From: Marthasterias glacialis
Lineage: Eukaryota; Echinodermata; Asteroidea; Forcipulatida; Asteriidae
NCBI GenBank assembly: GCA_911728455.2
Contig: OU452233.1
Coordinates: forward strand, 9,591,505-9,655,504
DNA length: 64,000 nt
Direction of reading: 5' to 3'
The stretch's first letter is position 1, and each line of letters opens with the position of its first letter. Of this stretch, positions 13,523 through 27,046 are shown one piece after another. The notes under the pieces were generated by a model. That model had not been told where the DNA came from. It searched no databases and was given only the letters and a program-made list of their open reading frames with translations. The position numbers and the translations under genes are program-made.

Positions 13523-16500
13523 GAGGACACCCCGAGGATGTCCAGTTCATACGGCCATGCTGTGTGTACGTCAACAATAGCAAAGGCCGCTATGAGTGTG
13601 CTGGACCGAAGCCAGCTAAAAAAACGCCGAAAAAAGAAGTCGGCAGCGCCAAGACCAATAACTCCAAAAATAATGGGGCTAGAGAGAAATTTCTCGTACC
13701 TGCAGTTAGCTGCCATAGTCCTGCATCCGAAAATCTGGTTTTCCCGGCCAGCCAGGGCCATCTTCCGCCTTGAAATCACCAGGGAGCGGGGTTGCTCCGA
13801 ATGCGCTTCAAACGCCTGTCTAATGGCACTTTTGTACACGAAGCTGCAACATAGAGAAAACAAGACTTAGCAACGGCTTTATCTCCCAAAGTATTGGCGG
13901 GAAACTGACAAGTCTGACACGGTTGGAAAGCACTGTTCATGGGCTTTCCGAAAATGCCGGTTTTGGGGCTGCCGGATAAACAGGGAGGATGCCAGGGACC
14001 GCGGAGTGAGGACACCCCGAGGATGTCCAGTTCATACGGCCATGTTGTGTGTACGTCAACAATAGCCAAGGCCGCTATGTGTGTGCTGGACCGAAGCCAG
14101 CTAAAAAAACTGCCGAAAAAAGAAGTCGTCAGCGCCAAGACCAATAACTCCAGAAATACTGGGGCTAGAGAGAAATTTTTTGTACCTGCAGTTAGCTGCC
14201 ATAGTCCTGCATCCGAAAATCTGGTTTTCCCGGCCAGCCAGGGCCATCTTCCGCCTTGAAATCACCAGGGAGCGGGGCTGCTCCGAATGCGCTTCAAACG
14301 CCTGTCTTATGGCACTTTTGTACACGAAGCTGCAACATACAGAAAACAAAACTTACCAACGGCTCTATCTCCCAAAGTATTTGCGGGAAACTGACAAGTC
14401 TGACACGGTTGGAAAGCCCTGTTCATGGGCTTTCCGAAAATGCCTTTCTTGGGGCTGCCGGATAAACAGGGAGGATGCCAGGTACCGCGGAGTGAGGACA
14501 CCCTGAGGATGTCCAGTTCATACGGCCATGCTGTGTGTACGTCAACAATAGCCAAGGCCGCTATGTGTGTGCTGGACCGAAGCCAGCTAAAAAAAACGCC
14601 GAAAAAAGAAGTCGGCAGCGCCAAGACCAATAACTCCAGAAATAATGGGGCTAGAGAGAATATTCTTGTACCTGCAGTTAGCTGCCATAGTCCTGCATCC
14701 GAAAATCTGGTTTTCCCGGCCAGCCAGGGCCATCTTCCGACTTGAAATCACCAGGGAGCGGGGCTGCTCCGAATGCGCTTCAAACGCCTGTCTTATGGCA
14801 CTTTTGTACACGAAGCTGCAACATAGAGAAAACAAGACTTACCAACGGCTTTATCTCCCAAAGTATTGGCGGGAAACTGACAAGTCTGACACGGTTGGAA
14901 AGCCCTGTTCATGGGCTTTACGAAAATGCCGGTCTTGGGGCTGCCGATTAAACAAGGAAGATGCCATGAGTCGCGGAGTGAGGACACCCTGAGGATGTCC
15001 AGTTCATACGGCCATGCTGTGTGTACGTCAACAATAGCAAAGGCCGCTATGAGTGTGCTGGACCGAAGCCAGCTAAAAAAACGCCGAAAAAAGAAGTCGG
15101 TAGCGCCAAGACCAATAACTCCAGAAATAATGGGATAGAGAGAAATTTCTCGTACCTGCAGTTAGCTGCCATAGTCCTGCATCCGAAAATCTGGTTTTCC
15201 CGGCCAGCCAGGGCCATCTTCCGCCTTGAAATCACCAGGGAGCGGGGCTGCTCCGAATGTGCTTCAAACGCCTGTCTTATGGCACTTTTGTACACGAAGC
15301 TGCAACATAGAGAAAACAAGGCACTTTTGTACACGAAGCTGCAACAGAGAGAAAACAAGACATAGCAACGGCTTTATCTACCAAAGTATTGGCGGGAAAC
15401 TGACAAATCTGACACGGTTGGAAAGCCCTGTTCATGGGCTTTCCGAAAATGCCGGTCTTGGTGCTGCCGGATAAATAGGGAGGATGCCAGGGACCGTGGA
15501 GTGAGGACACCCCGAGGATGTCCAGTTCATACGGCCATGCTGTGTGTACGTCAACAATAGCAAAGGCCTCTATTAGTGTGCTGGACCGAAGCCAGCTAAA
15601 AAAACGCCGAAAAAAGAAGTCGGCAGTGCCAATACCAATAACTCCAGAAATAATGGGGCTAGAGAGACATTTCTTGTACCTGCAGTTAGCTGCCATAGTC
15701 CTGCATCCGGAAATCTGGTTTTCCCGGCCAGCCAGGGCCATCTTCCTCCTTGAAATCACCAGGGAGCGGGGCTGCTCCGAATGCGCTTCAAACGCCTGTC
15801 TTATGGCACTTTTGTACACGAAGCTGCAACATAGAGAAAACAAGACTTAGCAACGGCTCTATCTGCCAAAGTATTTGCGGGAAAGTGACAAGTCTGCCAC
15901 GGTTGGAAAGCCCTGTTCATGGGCTTTCCGAAAATGCCGGTCTTGGGGCTGCCGGATAAACAGGGAGGATGCCAGGGACCGCGGAGTGAGGACACCCCGA
16001 GGATGTCCATTTCATACGGCCATGCTGTGTGTAGGTCAACAATAGCAAAGGCCGCTATGAGTGTGCTGGACCAAAGCCAGCTGAAAAAAAACGCCGAAAA
16101 AAGAAGTGAGCGGCGTCTAGGCCAATAACTCCAGAAACAATGGGGCTAGAGAGAAATTTCTTGTACCTGCAGTTAGCTGCCATAGTCCTGCATCCGGAAA
16201 TCTGGTTTTCCCGGCCAGCCAGGGCCATCCTCTGCCTTGAAATCACCAGGGAGCGGGGCTGCTCCGAATGCGCTTCAAACGCCTGTCTTATGGCACTTTT
16301 GTACACGAAGCTGCAACAAAGTGAAAACAAGACTTAGCAACGGCTTTATCTCCCAAAGTATTGGCGGGAAACTGACAAATTTAACACGGTTCGAAAGCCC
16401 TTTTCATGGGCTTTCCGAAAATGCCTGTCTTCGGGCTGCCAGATAAACAGGGAGGATGCCAGGGACCGCGGAGTGAGGACACTCCAAGGATGTCAGGTCC

Positions 16501-17099
16501 ATACGGCTTGCTGTGTGTACGTCAACAAAAGCAAAGGCCGCTATGTGTGTGCTGGACCGAAGCCAGCTAAAAAAAAAGCCGAAAAAAGAAGTCGGCAGCG
16601 CCACGGCCAATAACTCCAGAAATAATGGGGCTAGAGAGTAATGTCTTGTACCTGCAGTTAGCTGCCATTGTCCTCCATCCAAAAATCTGGTTTTCCCGGC
16701 CAGCCAGGGCCATCTTCCGCCTTGAAATCACCAGGGAGTGGGGCTGCTCCGAATGCACTTCAAACGCCGGTTTTATGGCACTTTTGTACACGAAGCTGTA
16801 ACATAGAGAAAACAAGACTGACCAACGACTCTATCTCCCAAAGTATTGGCGGAAAACTGACAGGTCTAACACGGTTGGAAAGCCCTGTTCATGGGTTTTC
16901 CGAAAATGCCAGTCTTGGGGCTGCCAGATAAACAGGGAGGATGCCAGGGACCGCGCAGTGAGGACACTCCGAGGATGTCAGGTCCATACGGCCATGCTTT
17001 GTGTACGTCAACAAAAGCAAAGGCCGCTATGTGTGTGCTGGACCGAAGCCAGCTAAAAAAAAGCCGAAAAAAGAAGTCGGCAGCGCCACGGCCAATAAC

Positions 17100-18002
17100 T
17101 CCAGAAATAATGGGGCTAGAGAGTAATGTCTTGTACCTGCAGTTAGCTGCCATTGTCCTCCATCCAAAAATCTGGTTTTCCCGGCCAGCCAGGGCCATCT
17201 TCCGCCTTGAAATCACCAGGGAGTGGGGCTGCTCCGAATGCACTTCAATAACTCCAGAAATAATGGGGCTATAGAGAGTAATGTCTTGTACCTGCAGTTA
17301 GCTGCCATTGTCCTCCATCCGGAAATCTGGTTTTCCCGGCCAGACAGGGCCATCTTCCGCCTTGAAATCACCAGGGAGCGGGGCTGCTCCGAATGCGCTT
17401 CAAACGCCTGTCTAATGGCACTTTTGTACACGAAGCTGTAACAGAGTGAAAACAAGACTGACCAACGACTCTATCTCCCACAGTATTGGCGGAAAACTGA
17501 CAGGTCTAACACGGTTGGAAAGCCCTGTTCATGGGCTTTCCGAAAATGCCGGTCTTGGGGCTGCCGGATAAACAGGGAGGATGCCAAAGACCGTGGAGTG
17601 AGGACACCCCGAGGATGTCCAGTTCATACGGCCATGCTGTGTGTACGTCAACAATAGCAAAGGCCGCTCCGTGTGTGCTGGACCGAAGCCAGCTAAAAAA
17701 AAACGCCGAAAAAACAAGTCGGCAGCGCCACGGCCAATAACTCCAGAAATAACGGGGCTAGAGAAAAATTTCTTGTACCTGCAGTTAGCTGCCATAGTCC
17801 CGCATCCGAAAATCTGGTTTTCCCGGCCAGCCAGGACCATCTTCCGCCTTGAAATCAGCAGGGAGCGGGGCTGCTCCGAATGCGCTTCAAACACCAGTCT
17901 TATGGCACTTTTGTACACGAAGCTGTAACAGAGTGAAAACAAGACTTAGCAACGGCTCTATCTCCCAGATAAACAGGGAGGATGCCAGGGACCGCAGAGT
18001 GA
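17100..18002 (+). repeat. Rearranged satellite monomers
   Basis: At about 17,247 a monomer breaks off after gctccgaatgcacttc and jumps back to aataactccagaaataat, re-duplicating roughly 150 bp. At about 17,967 another monomer skips about 80 bp, joining ctatctccc to agataaacagggagg. These are illegitimate junctions inside the array, useful as lineage markers. No gene is present. Confidence 0.85.
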
Positions 18003-20940
18003 CGACACCCCGAGGATGTCCAGTTCATACGGCCATGCTGTGTGTACGTCAACAATAGCCAAGGCCGCCATGTGTGTGCTGGACCCAAGCAAGGAAAATA
18101 AAACGCCGAAAAAACAAGTCGGCAGCACCATTGCCAATAACTCCAGAAATAATGGGGCTAGAGAGAAATTTCTTGCACCTGCAGTTAGCTGCCATAGTAC
18201 TGCATCCGAATATCTGGTTTTCCCGGCCAGCCAGGGCCATCTTCCGCCTTGAAATCAACAGGGAGCGGGGCTGCTCCGAATGCGCTTCAAACGCCTGTCT
18301 AATAGCACTTTTGTACACGAAGCTGTAACATAGTGAAAACAAGACTTAGCAACGGCTCTATCTCCCAAAGTATTGGCGGGAAATTGACAAATCTGACACT
18401 GTTGGAAAGCCCTGCTCATGGGCTTTCCAAAAATGCCGGTCTTGGGGCTTCCGGATAAAAAGGGAGGATGCCAGGGACCGCGGAGTGATGACACCTCGAG
18501 GATGTCCAGTTCATACGGCCATGCTGTGTTTACGTCAACAATAGCCAAGGCCCCTATGTGTGTGCTGGACCGAAGCAAGCTGAAATAACGCCGAAAAAAC
18601 AAGTCGGCAGCGCCTAGGCCAATAACTCCAGAAATAATGGGGCAAGAGAGAAATTTCTCGTACCTGCAGTTAGCTGCCATAGTCCTGCATCCGAAAATCT
18701 GGTTTTCACGGCCAGCCAGGGCTATCATCCGCCTTGAAATTACTAGGGAGCGGGGCTGCTCCGAATGCGCTTCAAACGCCTGTCTAATAGCACTTTTGTA
18801 CACGAAGCTGTAACAGAGTGAAAACAAGACTTAGCAACGGCTCAATCTCCCAAAGTATTGGCGGGAAACTGACAAGGCTGACACGGTTGGAAAGCCCTGC
18901 TCATGGGCTTTCCGAAAATGCCGGTCTTGGGGCTGCCGGATAAACAGGGAGGATGCCAGGGACCGCAGAGTGACGACACCCCAAGGATGTCCAGTGAATA
19001 CGGCCATGCTGTGTGTACGTCAACAATAACCAAGGCCGCTAGGTGTGTACTGGACTGCAGCCAGCAAAAAAAAACGCCGAAAAAAGAAGTCGGCAGCGCC
19101 AAAGCCAATAACTCCAGAAATAATGGGGCTAGAGAGAAATTTCTCGTACCTGCAGTTAGCTGCCATAGTACTGCATCCGAAAATCTGGTTTTCCCGGCCA
19201 GCCAGGGCCATCTTCCGCCTTGAAATCACCAGGGAGTGGGGCTGCTCCGAATGCACTTCAAACGCCTGTCTAATAGCACTTTTGTACACGAAGCTGTAAC
19301 ATAGTGAAAACAAGACTTAGCAACGGCTCTATCTCCCAAAGTATTGGCGGGAAATTGACAAATCTGACACTGTTGGAAAGCCCTGCTCATGGGCTTTCCA
19401 AAAATGCCGGTCTTGGGGCTGCCGGATAAACAGGGAGGATGCCAGGGACCGCAGAGTGACGACACCCCGAGGATGTCCAGTGAATACGGCCATGCTATGT
19501 GTACGTCAACAATAGCCAAGGCCCCTATGTGTGTGCTGGACCGAAGCAAGCTGAAATAACGCCGAAAAAACAAGTCGGCAGCGCCTAGGCCAATAACTCC
19601 AGAAATAATGGGGCAAGAGAGAAATTTCTCGCACCTGCAGTTAGCTGCCATAGTACTGCATCCGAATATCTGGTTTTCCCGGCCAGCCAGGGCCATCTTC
19701 CGCCTTGAAATCACCAGGGAGTGGGGCTGCTCCGAATGCACTTCAAACGCCTGTCTTATAGCACTTTTGTACACGAAGCTGTAACATAGTGAAAACAAGA
19801 CTTAGCAACGGCTCTATCTCCCAAAGTATTGGCGGGAAATTGACAATCTGACACTGTTGGAAAGCCCTGCTCATGGGCTTTCCAAAAATGCCGGTCTTGG
19901 GGCTGCCGGATAAACAGGGAGGATGCCAGGGACCGCAGAGTGACGACACCCCGAGGATGTCCAGTGAATACGGCCATGCTATGTGTACGTCAACAATAGC
20001 CAAGGCCCCTATGTGTGTGCTGGACCGAAGCAAGCTGAAATAACGCCGAAAAAACAAGTCGGCAGCGCCTAGGCCAATAACTCCAGAAATAATGGGGCAA
20101 GAGAGAAATTTCTCGTACCTGCAGTTAGCTGCCATAGTCCTGCATCCGAAAATCTGGTTTTCACGGCCAGCCAGGGCTATCATCCGCCTTGAAATTACTA
20201 GGGAGCGGGGCTGCTCCGAATGCACTTCAAACGCCTGTCTAATAGCACTTTTGTACACGAAGCTGTAACAGAGTGAAAACAAGACTTAGCAACGGCTCTA
20301 TCTCCCAAAGTATTGGCGGGAAATTGACAAGGCTGACACGGTTGGAAAGCCCTGCTCATGGGCTTTCCAAAAATGCCGGTCTTGGGGCTGCCGGATAAAC
20401 AGGGAGGATGCCAGGGACCGCAGAGTGACGACACCCCAAGGATGTCCAGTGAATACGGCCATGCTGTGTGTACGTCAACAATAACCAAGGCCGCTAGGTG
20501 TGTACTGGACCGCAGCCAGCAAAAAAAAAGGCCGAAAAAAGAAGTCGGCAGCGCCAAAGCCAATAACTCCAGAATTAATGGGGCTAGAGAGAAATTTCTC
20601 GCACCTGCAGTTAGCTGCCATAGTACTGCATTCGAATATCTGGTTTTCCCGGCCAGCCAGGGCCATCTTCCGCCTTGAAATCACCAGGGAGCGGGGCAGC
20701 TCCGAATGCGATTCAAACGCCTGTCTAATGGCACTTTTGTACACGAAGCTGTAACATAGTGAAAACAAGACTTAGCAACGGCTCTATGTCCCATAGTATT
20801 GGCGGGAAATTGACAAATCTGACACTGTTGGAGAGCCCTGCTGATGGGCTTTCCGAAAATGCCGGTCTTAGGGCTGCAGGATAAACAGGGAGGATGCCAG
20901 GGACCGCAGAGTGAGGACACCCCGAGGATGTCCAGTGCAT
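18003..20940 (+). repeat. Satellite subfamily with 971- and 1,455-bp periodicity
   Basis: Monomers here share private variants: cctgctcatgggctttcc in the hairpin, gcaagctgaaataacgcc, and ggactgcagccagc or ggaccgcagccagc. Segments repeat at offsets of about 971 bp (two monomers; 18,255 matches 19,226) and about 1,455 bp (three monomers; 19,020 matches 20,475). This is a third, shorter higher-order family, more diverged than blocks A and B. Confidence 0.8.
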
Positions 20941-23574
20941 ATCTAACACTGTTGGAAAGCCCTGCTCATGGGTTTTCCGAAAATGCCGGTCTTAGGGCTG
21001 CAGGATAAATAGCACTTTTGTACACGAAGCTGTAAAAGATTGAAAACAAGACATAGCAACGACTCTATCTCCCAAAGTATTGGCGGGAAACTGACAAATC
21101 TGACACTGTTGGAAAGCCCTGCTCATGGGCTTTCCGAAAATGCCAGTCTTAGGGCTGCAAGATAAATAGGGAGGATGCCAGTGGGGAGCCCCGAGGATGT
21201 CCAGTGCATACGGCCATGCTGTGTGTACGTCAACAATAGCCAAGGCCGCTACGTGTGTGCTGGACCGCAGCCAGCAAAAAACAAAACGCCGAAAACAGAA
21301 GTCGGCAGCGCCAAGGCCAATAACTCCACAAATAATGGGGCTAGAGAAAATTTTCTTGTACCTGTAGTTAGCTGCCATTGTCCTGCATCCGGAAATCTGG
21401 TTTTCCCGGCCAACCAGGGCCATCTTCCGCCTAGAAATCACCAGGGATCGGGGCTGCTCCGAATGCGCTTCAAACGCCTGTCTAAAGGCACTTTTGTACA
21501 CGAAGCTGTAACAACAGAGTGAAAACAAGACATAGCAACGACTCTCTCTCCCAAAGTATTGGCGGGAAACTGACAAATCTGACACTGTTGGAAAGCCCTG
21601 CTCATGGGCTTTCCGAAAATGCCGGTCTTAGGGCTGCAGGATAAATAGGGGGGATGCCAGGGACCGCAGAGTGAGGACACCCCGAGGATGTCCAGTGCAT
21701 ACGGCCATGCTGTGTGTACGTCAACAATAGCCAAGGCCGCTACGTGTGTGCTGGACCGCAGCCAGCAAAAAAGAACAAAAAAAAAAACTCCGAAAAAAGA
21801 AGTCGGCAGCGCCAAGACCAATAACTCCACAAATAATGGGGCTAGAGAAAATTTTCTTGTACCTGCAGTTAGCTGCCATAGTCCTGCATCCGAAAATCTG
21901 GTTTTCCCGGCCAGCCAGGACCATCTTCCGCCTTGAAACGACCAGGGAGCGGGACTGCTCCGAATGCGCTTCAAACGCCTGTCTAATGGCACTTTTGTAC
22001 ACGAAGCTGTAACAGAGTAAAAACAAGACTTAGCAACGGCTCTATCTCCCACAGTATTGGCGGGAAACTGACAAATCTTACACTGTTGGAAAGCCTTGAT
22101 CATGGGCTTTTCGAAAACGCAGTCTTAGGGCTGCAGGATTAATAGGGAGGATGCCAGGGACCGCGGAGTGAGGACACCCCGAGGATGTCCAGTGCATACG
22201 GCCATGCTCCGTGTACGTCAACAAAAGCCAAGGCCGCTATGTGTGTGCTGGACCGCAGCCAGCAAAAAAAAAAAAAAAAAAAAAAAACTCCGAAAAAAGA
22301 AGTCGGCAGCGCCAAGGCCAATAACTCCACAAATAATGGAGCTACAGAAAATTTTCTTGTACCTGCAGTTAGCTGCCATTGTCCAGCATCTGAAAATCTG
22401 GTTTTCCCGGCCAGCCAGGGCCATCTTCCGCCTTGAAACGACCAGGGAGCGGGGCTGCTCCGAATGTGCTTCAAACGCCTGTCTAGAGGCACTTTTGTAC
22501 ACGAAGCTGTAACAGAGTGAAAACAAGACTTAGCAACGGCTCTATCTCCCAAAGTATTGGCGGGATCCTGAAAAGTCTGACACTGTTGGAAAGCCCTGCT
22601 CATGGGCTTTTCGAAAATGCCGGTCTTAAGGTTGCGGGATGAACAGGGGGGATGCCAGCGACCGGGGAGTGAGGACACCCCGAGGATGTCAAGTACATAC
22701 GGTCATTATGTGTGTATGTCAACTATAGGCAAGGCCGCTAGGTGTGTGCTGGACCGAAGCCAGCAAAAAAAAACGCCGATAAAAGAAGTCGGCAGCGCCA
22801 CGGCCAATTACTCAAGAAATAATGGGGCTAGAGAGAAATTTCTTCTACCTGCAAGTAGCTGCCATAGTCCTGCATCCGGAAATCTGGTTTTCCCGGCCAG
22901 CCAGGGCCATCTTCAGCCTTGAAAACTCCAGGAAGCGGGGCTGCTCCGAATGCGCTTCAAACTCCTGTCTAATGGCACTTTTGTACACGAAGCTGTAATA
23001 GAGTGAAAACAAGCCATAGCAACAGCTCTATCTCCGAAATTAGTGGCGGGAAACTGACAAGTCTGACACTGTTGGAAAGCCCTGCTCATGGGCTTTCCGA
23101 AATTGCCGGTCTTGGGGATGCACGATCAACAGGGAGGATGCCAGGGACCGCGAGGTGAGGACACCCGAGGATATCCAGTGCATACTGCCATGCTGTGTGT
23201 ATGTCAACAATAGCCAAGGCCGCTTCGTGCGTGCTGGACTGAAGACAGCAAAAACAAAACGCCGAAAAAAGAAGTCGGCAGCGCCACGGCCAATAACTCA
23301 AGAAATAATGGGGCTGGAATGAAATTTCATCTACCTGCAGTTAGCTGCCATTGTCCTGCATCCGAAAATCTGGTTTTCCCGGCCAGCCAGGGCCATCTTC
23401 CGCCTTGAAACCACCACGGAGCGCAGCTGCTCCGAATGCGCTTCAAACGCCTTTCTAATGGCAATTTTTGTACATGAAGCTGTAACAGAGTAAAAACAAG
23501 ACTTAGCAATGGCTCTATCTCCCACAGTATTGTCGGGAAACTGACAAGTCTGACACTGTTGGAAAGCCCTGCTC
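20941..23574 (+). repeat. Diverged, rearranged satellite segment
   Basis: Monomers carry larger deletions (20,941 joins gtgcata to tctaacactg; about 21,008 joins ggataaat to agcacttttg) and variable A-runs after gccagc. The run at about 22,265-22,286 is the longest and is mixed-length between monomers. This is older, less homogenised array. Confidence 0.85.
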
Positions 23575-24640
23575 ATGGGCTTTCCGAAAATGCCGGTCTT
23601 GGGGCTGCCGGATAAACAGGGAGGATGCCAGGGACCGTGGAGTGAGGACACCCCGAGGATGTCCAGTTCATACGGCCATGCTGTGTGTACGTCAACAATA
23701 GCAAAGGCCGCTATGAGTGTGCTGGACCGAAGCCAGCTAAAAAAACGCCGAAAAAAGAAGTCGGCAGCGCCAATACCAATAACTCCAGAAATAATGGGGC
23801 TAGAGAGAAATTTCTTGTACCTGCAGTTAGCTGCCATAGTACTGCATCCGAAAATCTGGTTTTCCCGGCCAGCCAGGGCCATCTTCCGCCTTGAAATCAC
23901 CAGGGAGCGGGGCTGCTCCGAATGCGCTTCAAACGCCTGTCTTATGGCACTTTTGTACACGAAGCTGCAACATAGAGAAAACAAGGCACTTTTGTACACG
24001 AAGCTGCAACATAGAGAAAACAAAACATAGCAACGGCTTTATCTACCAAAGTATTGGCGGGAAACTGACAAATCTGACACGGTTGGAAAGCCCTGTTCAT
24101 GGGCTTTCCGAAAATGCCGGTCTTGGTGCTGCCGGATAAATAGGGAGGATGCCAGGGACCGTGGAGTGAGGACACCCCGAGGATGTCCAGTTCATACGGC
24201 CATGCTGTGTGTACGTCAACAATAGCAAAGGCCGCTATTAGTGTGCTGGACCGAAGCCAGCTAAAAAAACGCCGAAAAAAGAAGTCGGCAGTGCCAATAC
24301 CAATAACTCCAGAAATAATGGGGCTAGAGAGACATTTCTTGTACCTGCAGTTAGCTGCCATAGTCCTGCATCCGGAAATCTGGTTTTCCCGGCCAGCCAG
24401 GGCCATCTTCCTCCTTGAAATCACCAGGGAGCGGGGCTGCTCCGAATGCGCTTCAAACGCCTGTCTAATGGCACTTTTGTACACGAAGCTGCAACATAGA
24501 GAAAACAAGACTTACCAACGGCTCTATCTGCCAAAGTATTTGCGGGAAATTGACAAGGCTGACACGGTTGGAAAGCCCTGTTCATGGGCTTTCCAAAAAT
24601 GCCGGTCTTGGGGATGCACAATCAACAGGGAGGATGCTAG
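23575..24640 (+). repeat. Homogeneous satellite block inside the diverged zone
   Basis: Two monomers here, the first with the 39-bp duplication, match the left part of the array far better than their immediate neighbours do. They share private variants with 15.0-15.9 kb (gccaataccaataactcc, gagagacatttcttg). The best explanation is transfer or conversion of a block over about 8.7 kb. Confidence 0.8.
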
Positions 24641-25456
24641 GACCCGCGGGGTGAGGACACCCCGAGGATGTGCAGTGCATACGGCCATGCTGTATGTACG
24701 TCAACAATAGCCAAGGCCGCTAGGTGTGTGCTGGACTGAAGCCAGCAAAAAAAAACGCCGAAAAAAGAAGTCGGCAGCGCCACGGCAAATAACTCCACAA
24801 ATAATGGGGCAAGAGAGAATTTTCTTGTACCTGCAGTTAGCTTCCATAGTCCTGCATCCGAAAATCTGGTTTTCCCGGCCAGCCAGGGCCATCTTCCGCC
24901 TTCATACCACCAGGGTGCGGGCTGTTCCGAATGCCCTTCAAACGGCTGTCTATAGCACTTTTGTACACGAAGCTGTAACAGAGTGAAAACAAGACAAATA
25001 GCAACGGCTCTATCTCCCAAAGTATTGGCGGGATCCTGACAAGTCTGACACTGTTGGAAAGCCCTGCTCATTGGCGTTCCGAAAATACTGGTCTTGGGGC
25101 TACGGAATAACCAGGGAGGAAAGTAGGGACCGCGGAGTGAGGACAACCCGAGGATGTCCAGTGCATACGGCCATGCTGCGTGTACGTCAACAATAGCCAA
25201 GGCCGCTACGTGTGTGCTGGACCGAAGCCAGCAAAAAAACGCCGAAAAAAGAAGTCGGCAGCGCCACGGTCAATAACTCCAGAAACAATGGGGCTAGAGA
25301 GAATTTTTTTTTTCCCTGCAGTTAGCTATGATAGTCCTGCATCCAAAATTTAGTTTGCCAAGCCAGCCAGGGCCATCTTCCACCTTGACACGACCACGGA
25401 GCGGGGATGCTCCGAATGCCCTTCAAACGCATGTCTACTGGCACTTTTGTACATGA

Positions 25457-27046
25457 GCTGTAGGGGAGCCATATCACCCTATCAAAATTGATGGATTTAA
25501 ACAAGTTTCAAACTGTTATGAAACCCTACCCCAGGGCTCCCAACTCATGCTAATTTTGTGACAGTGGTTTGATTGAACGCGACGCGAGCGGCAAGAGAGT
25601 AGGACTTTTACTACCCACAACAATTTAGCCAACAGGGGCTGCTTCTTATCAACCAAATTGATGGATTTAAACAAGTTTCATACCGCAATAAAGCCCTGTC
25701 CCAGAGTTAACAACTCATGCTAATTTTGTGACTTTGGTTTAATTGAACGCGACGCGAGCGGCGAGAGGGTAGGACTTACTACCCCCAACAATTTAGCCAA
25801 CGGGGGCTGCTTCTTATCAACCATGCACAAGTAATATTAAAACCAAAAAATGGTTTGAAAAGGTTCACGGTCTACGTTTGACCATAACTCCAGAACCAAG
25901 TATGCCAAAGAAACACAACTTGTACCTCCATCTGCCATAGTGCTGCACACCCACAAATTACATTTTTGGGGCCGTGCCAAACGTCCTGCATGCCAAAAAT
26001 AACCAGCAAGATTTAAACAAGTTTCATACTGTTAGAAAGCCCTAACCAAGGGTTCCCGGCTCATGCTAACTTTGTGACTATGGCTCAATTGTACGCGATG
26101 CGCGCGGCAAGAGAGTTGGGCAAATACCCCCAGCAAATTAGCCGTAAGGGGGATGCCTCTTATCAATCACACAATGAATATAATGCCGAAAAATGTTTTT
26201 AAAAAATCACGCTCTATGTTTGACCATAACTCCGGAACTGAATACAATGCCGAAAAATGTTTTTAAAAAATCACGCTCTATGTTTGACCATAACTCCGGA
26301 ACTTAAGTATGCCATAGAAACACAACTTGTACCTGCATCTGCCTTAGATAGTCGTGCATCCACAAATTACAAAAGATCCTTCATGCCAAAATTGACCAGC
26401 AACCAAGCATGTCCTGAACTGTTTTCAAACGAGTGTTCAATGTGATACGTTCAAAAAGATGTTTGAGAAACAAAAACAAATTAGCAACGGTGATATCACC
26501 CTAACAAAATTGAAGAATTTAAAAAAGATTCATTCTGTTACAAAGCCCTACCCAAAGGTTCCCAGCTCATGCAAGAGGCAAGAGAGTCGGGCTACCCCCA
26601 GATAATTAGCCAAAAGGGGCTGCCTCTTGTCAACCATGCACAAGCAATATTATGCCGAAAATGGCTAGAAAAAAAGCACGTTCTATGTTTGACCATAACT
26701 CCGGAACTAAGTATGCCACACAAACACAACATGTACCTGCATCTGCCTTAGATAGTCGTGCATCCACAATTACTTTTGGGGCCGTGCAAAAGGTCCTTCA
26801 TGCCAAAAATGACCAGCAAGCAAGCATGCCCTGAACTGTTTTCAAACGAGTGTTCAACGTGCTGTTTGTACAAAAAGATGTTTGAGAAACAAAAAAAAAT
26901 AGCAACGGCCATATCACCCTCAAAAATATTTATTGATTTAAACACGATTTATACTATAGGAAAGTCACTGTTCAAGGACTCCCGACTGATGCTAATTTTG
27001 TGACTGTGGCTTAATTTTACGCGACGGGAGCGACAAGAGGGTAGGT
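25457..27046 (+). repeat. Diverged type B satellite relatives at the array edge
   Basis: Repeating units keep the type A skeleton (ataactccagaa, cttgtacctgcat, tgccatag, tgcatcc, caaacg, aaagccct) with most other positions changed. New shared phrases appear: tgaacgcgacgcgagcgg, aatttagccaa, ggggctgc and tcttatcaaccatgcac. Several partial units are present, at about 25,470, 25,660, 25,850, 26,190 and 26,480. This fits an old satellite edge that no longer undergoes homogenisation, or a sister family. The foldback element at 27,047 interrupts it, and it resumes at 31,909. Confidence 0.8.
26175..26304 (+). repeat. 65-bp local tandem duplication
   Basis: Two adjacent 65-bp copies start at gaatataatgccgaaaaatg and gaatacaatgccgaaaaatg and differ at very few bases. 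They lie inside the diverged satellite edge. Confidence 0.9.

Larger units (their letters stand above)
1..25456. repeat. Satellite array, ~485-bp monomer (type A)
   Basis: Head-to-tail monomers can be followed by the recurring phrase gaggacaccccgaggatgtc at 969, 1493, 2017, 2502, 2989, 3513, 4037, 4522 and onward. The basic length is 484-487 bp. Variants of 524-525 bp carry an internal 39-bp duplication, and some of 226 bp have lost about 258 bp. Each monomer has an A-rich tract (cgccgaaaaaagaag), a conserved gttagctgccatagtcctgcatcc block and a perfect 9-bp hairpin. Base composition is visibly more GC-rich than the flanks. The array runs off the left edge, so its true size is unknown. Divergence rises from left to right (most even before ~16 kb, irregular after 21 kb). 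Open frames on both strands are by-products: the monomer length is not a multiple of three, and no frame is favoured. I do not recognise a named satellite family. Confidence 0.97.

Noticed and set aside
1-25200. Dozens of open frames of 60-230 codons on both strands, with similar proteins repeated
   Set aside because: They recur once per satellite monomer, occupy several frames on both strands, and the monomer length is not a multiple of three. The longest merely cross the monomer boundary. No domain is recognised.
1-25456. Possible CENP-B box in the monomer
   Set aside because: The closest segment (ttcgaaaatgccgg, in some copies) misses at least two of the required core positions, so a centromere call on this ground is not justified.
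1-25456. CRISPR-like array of regular repeats
   Set aside because: Units are about 485 bp and repeat throughout with no unique spacers, in a spliced eukaryotic genome.
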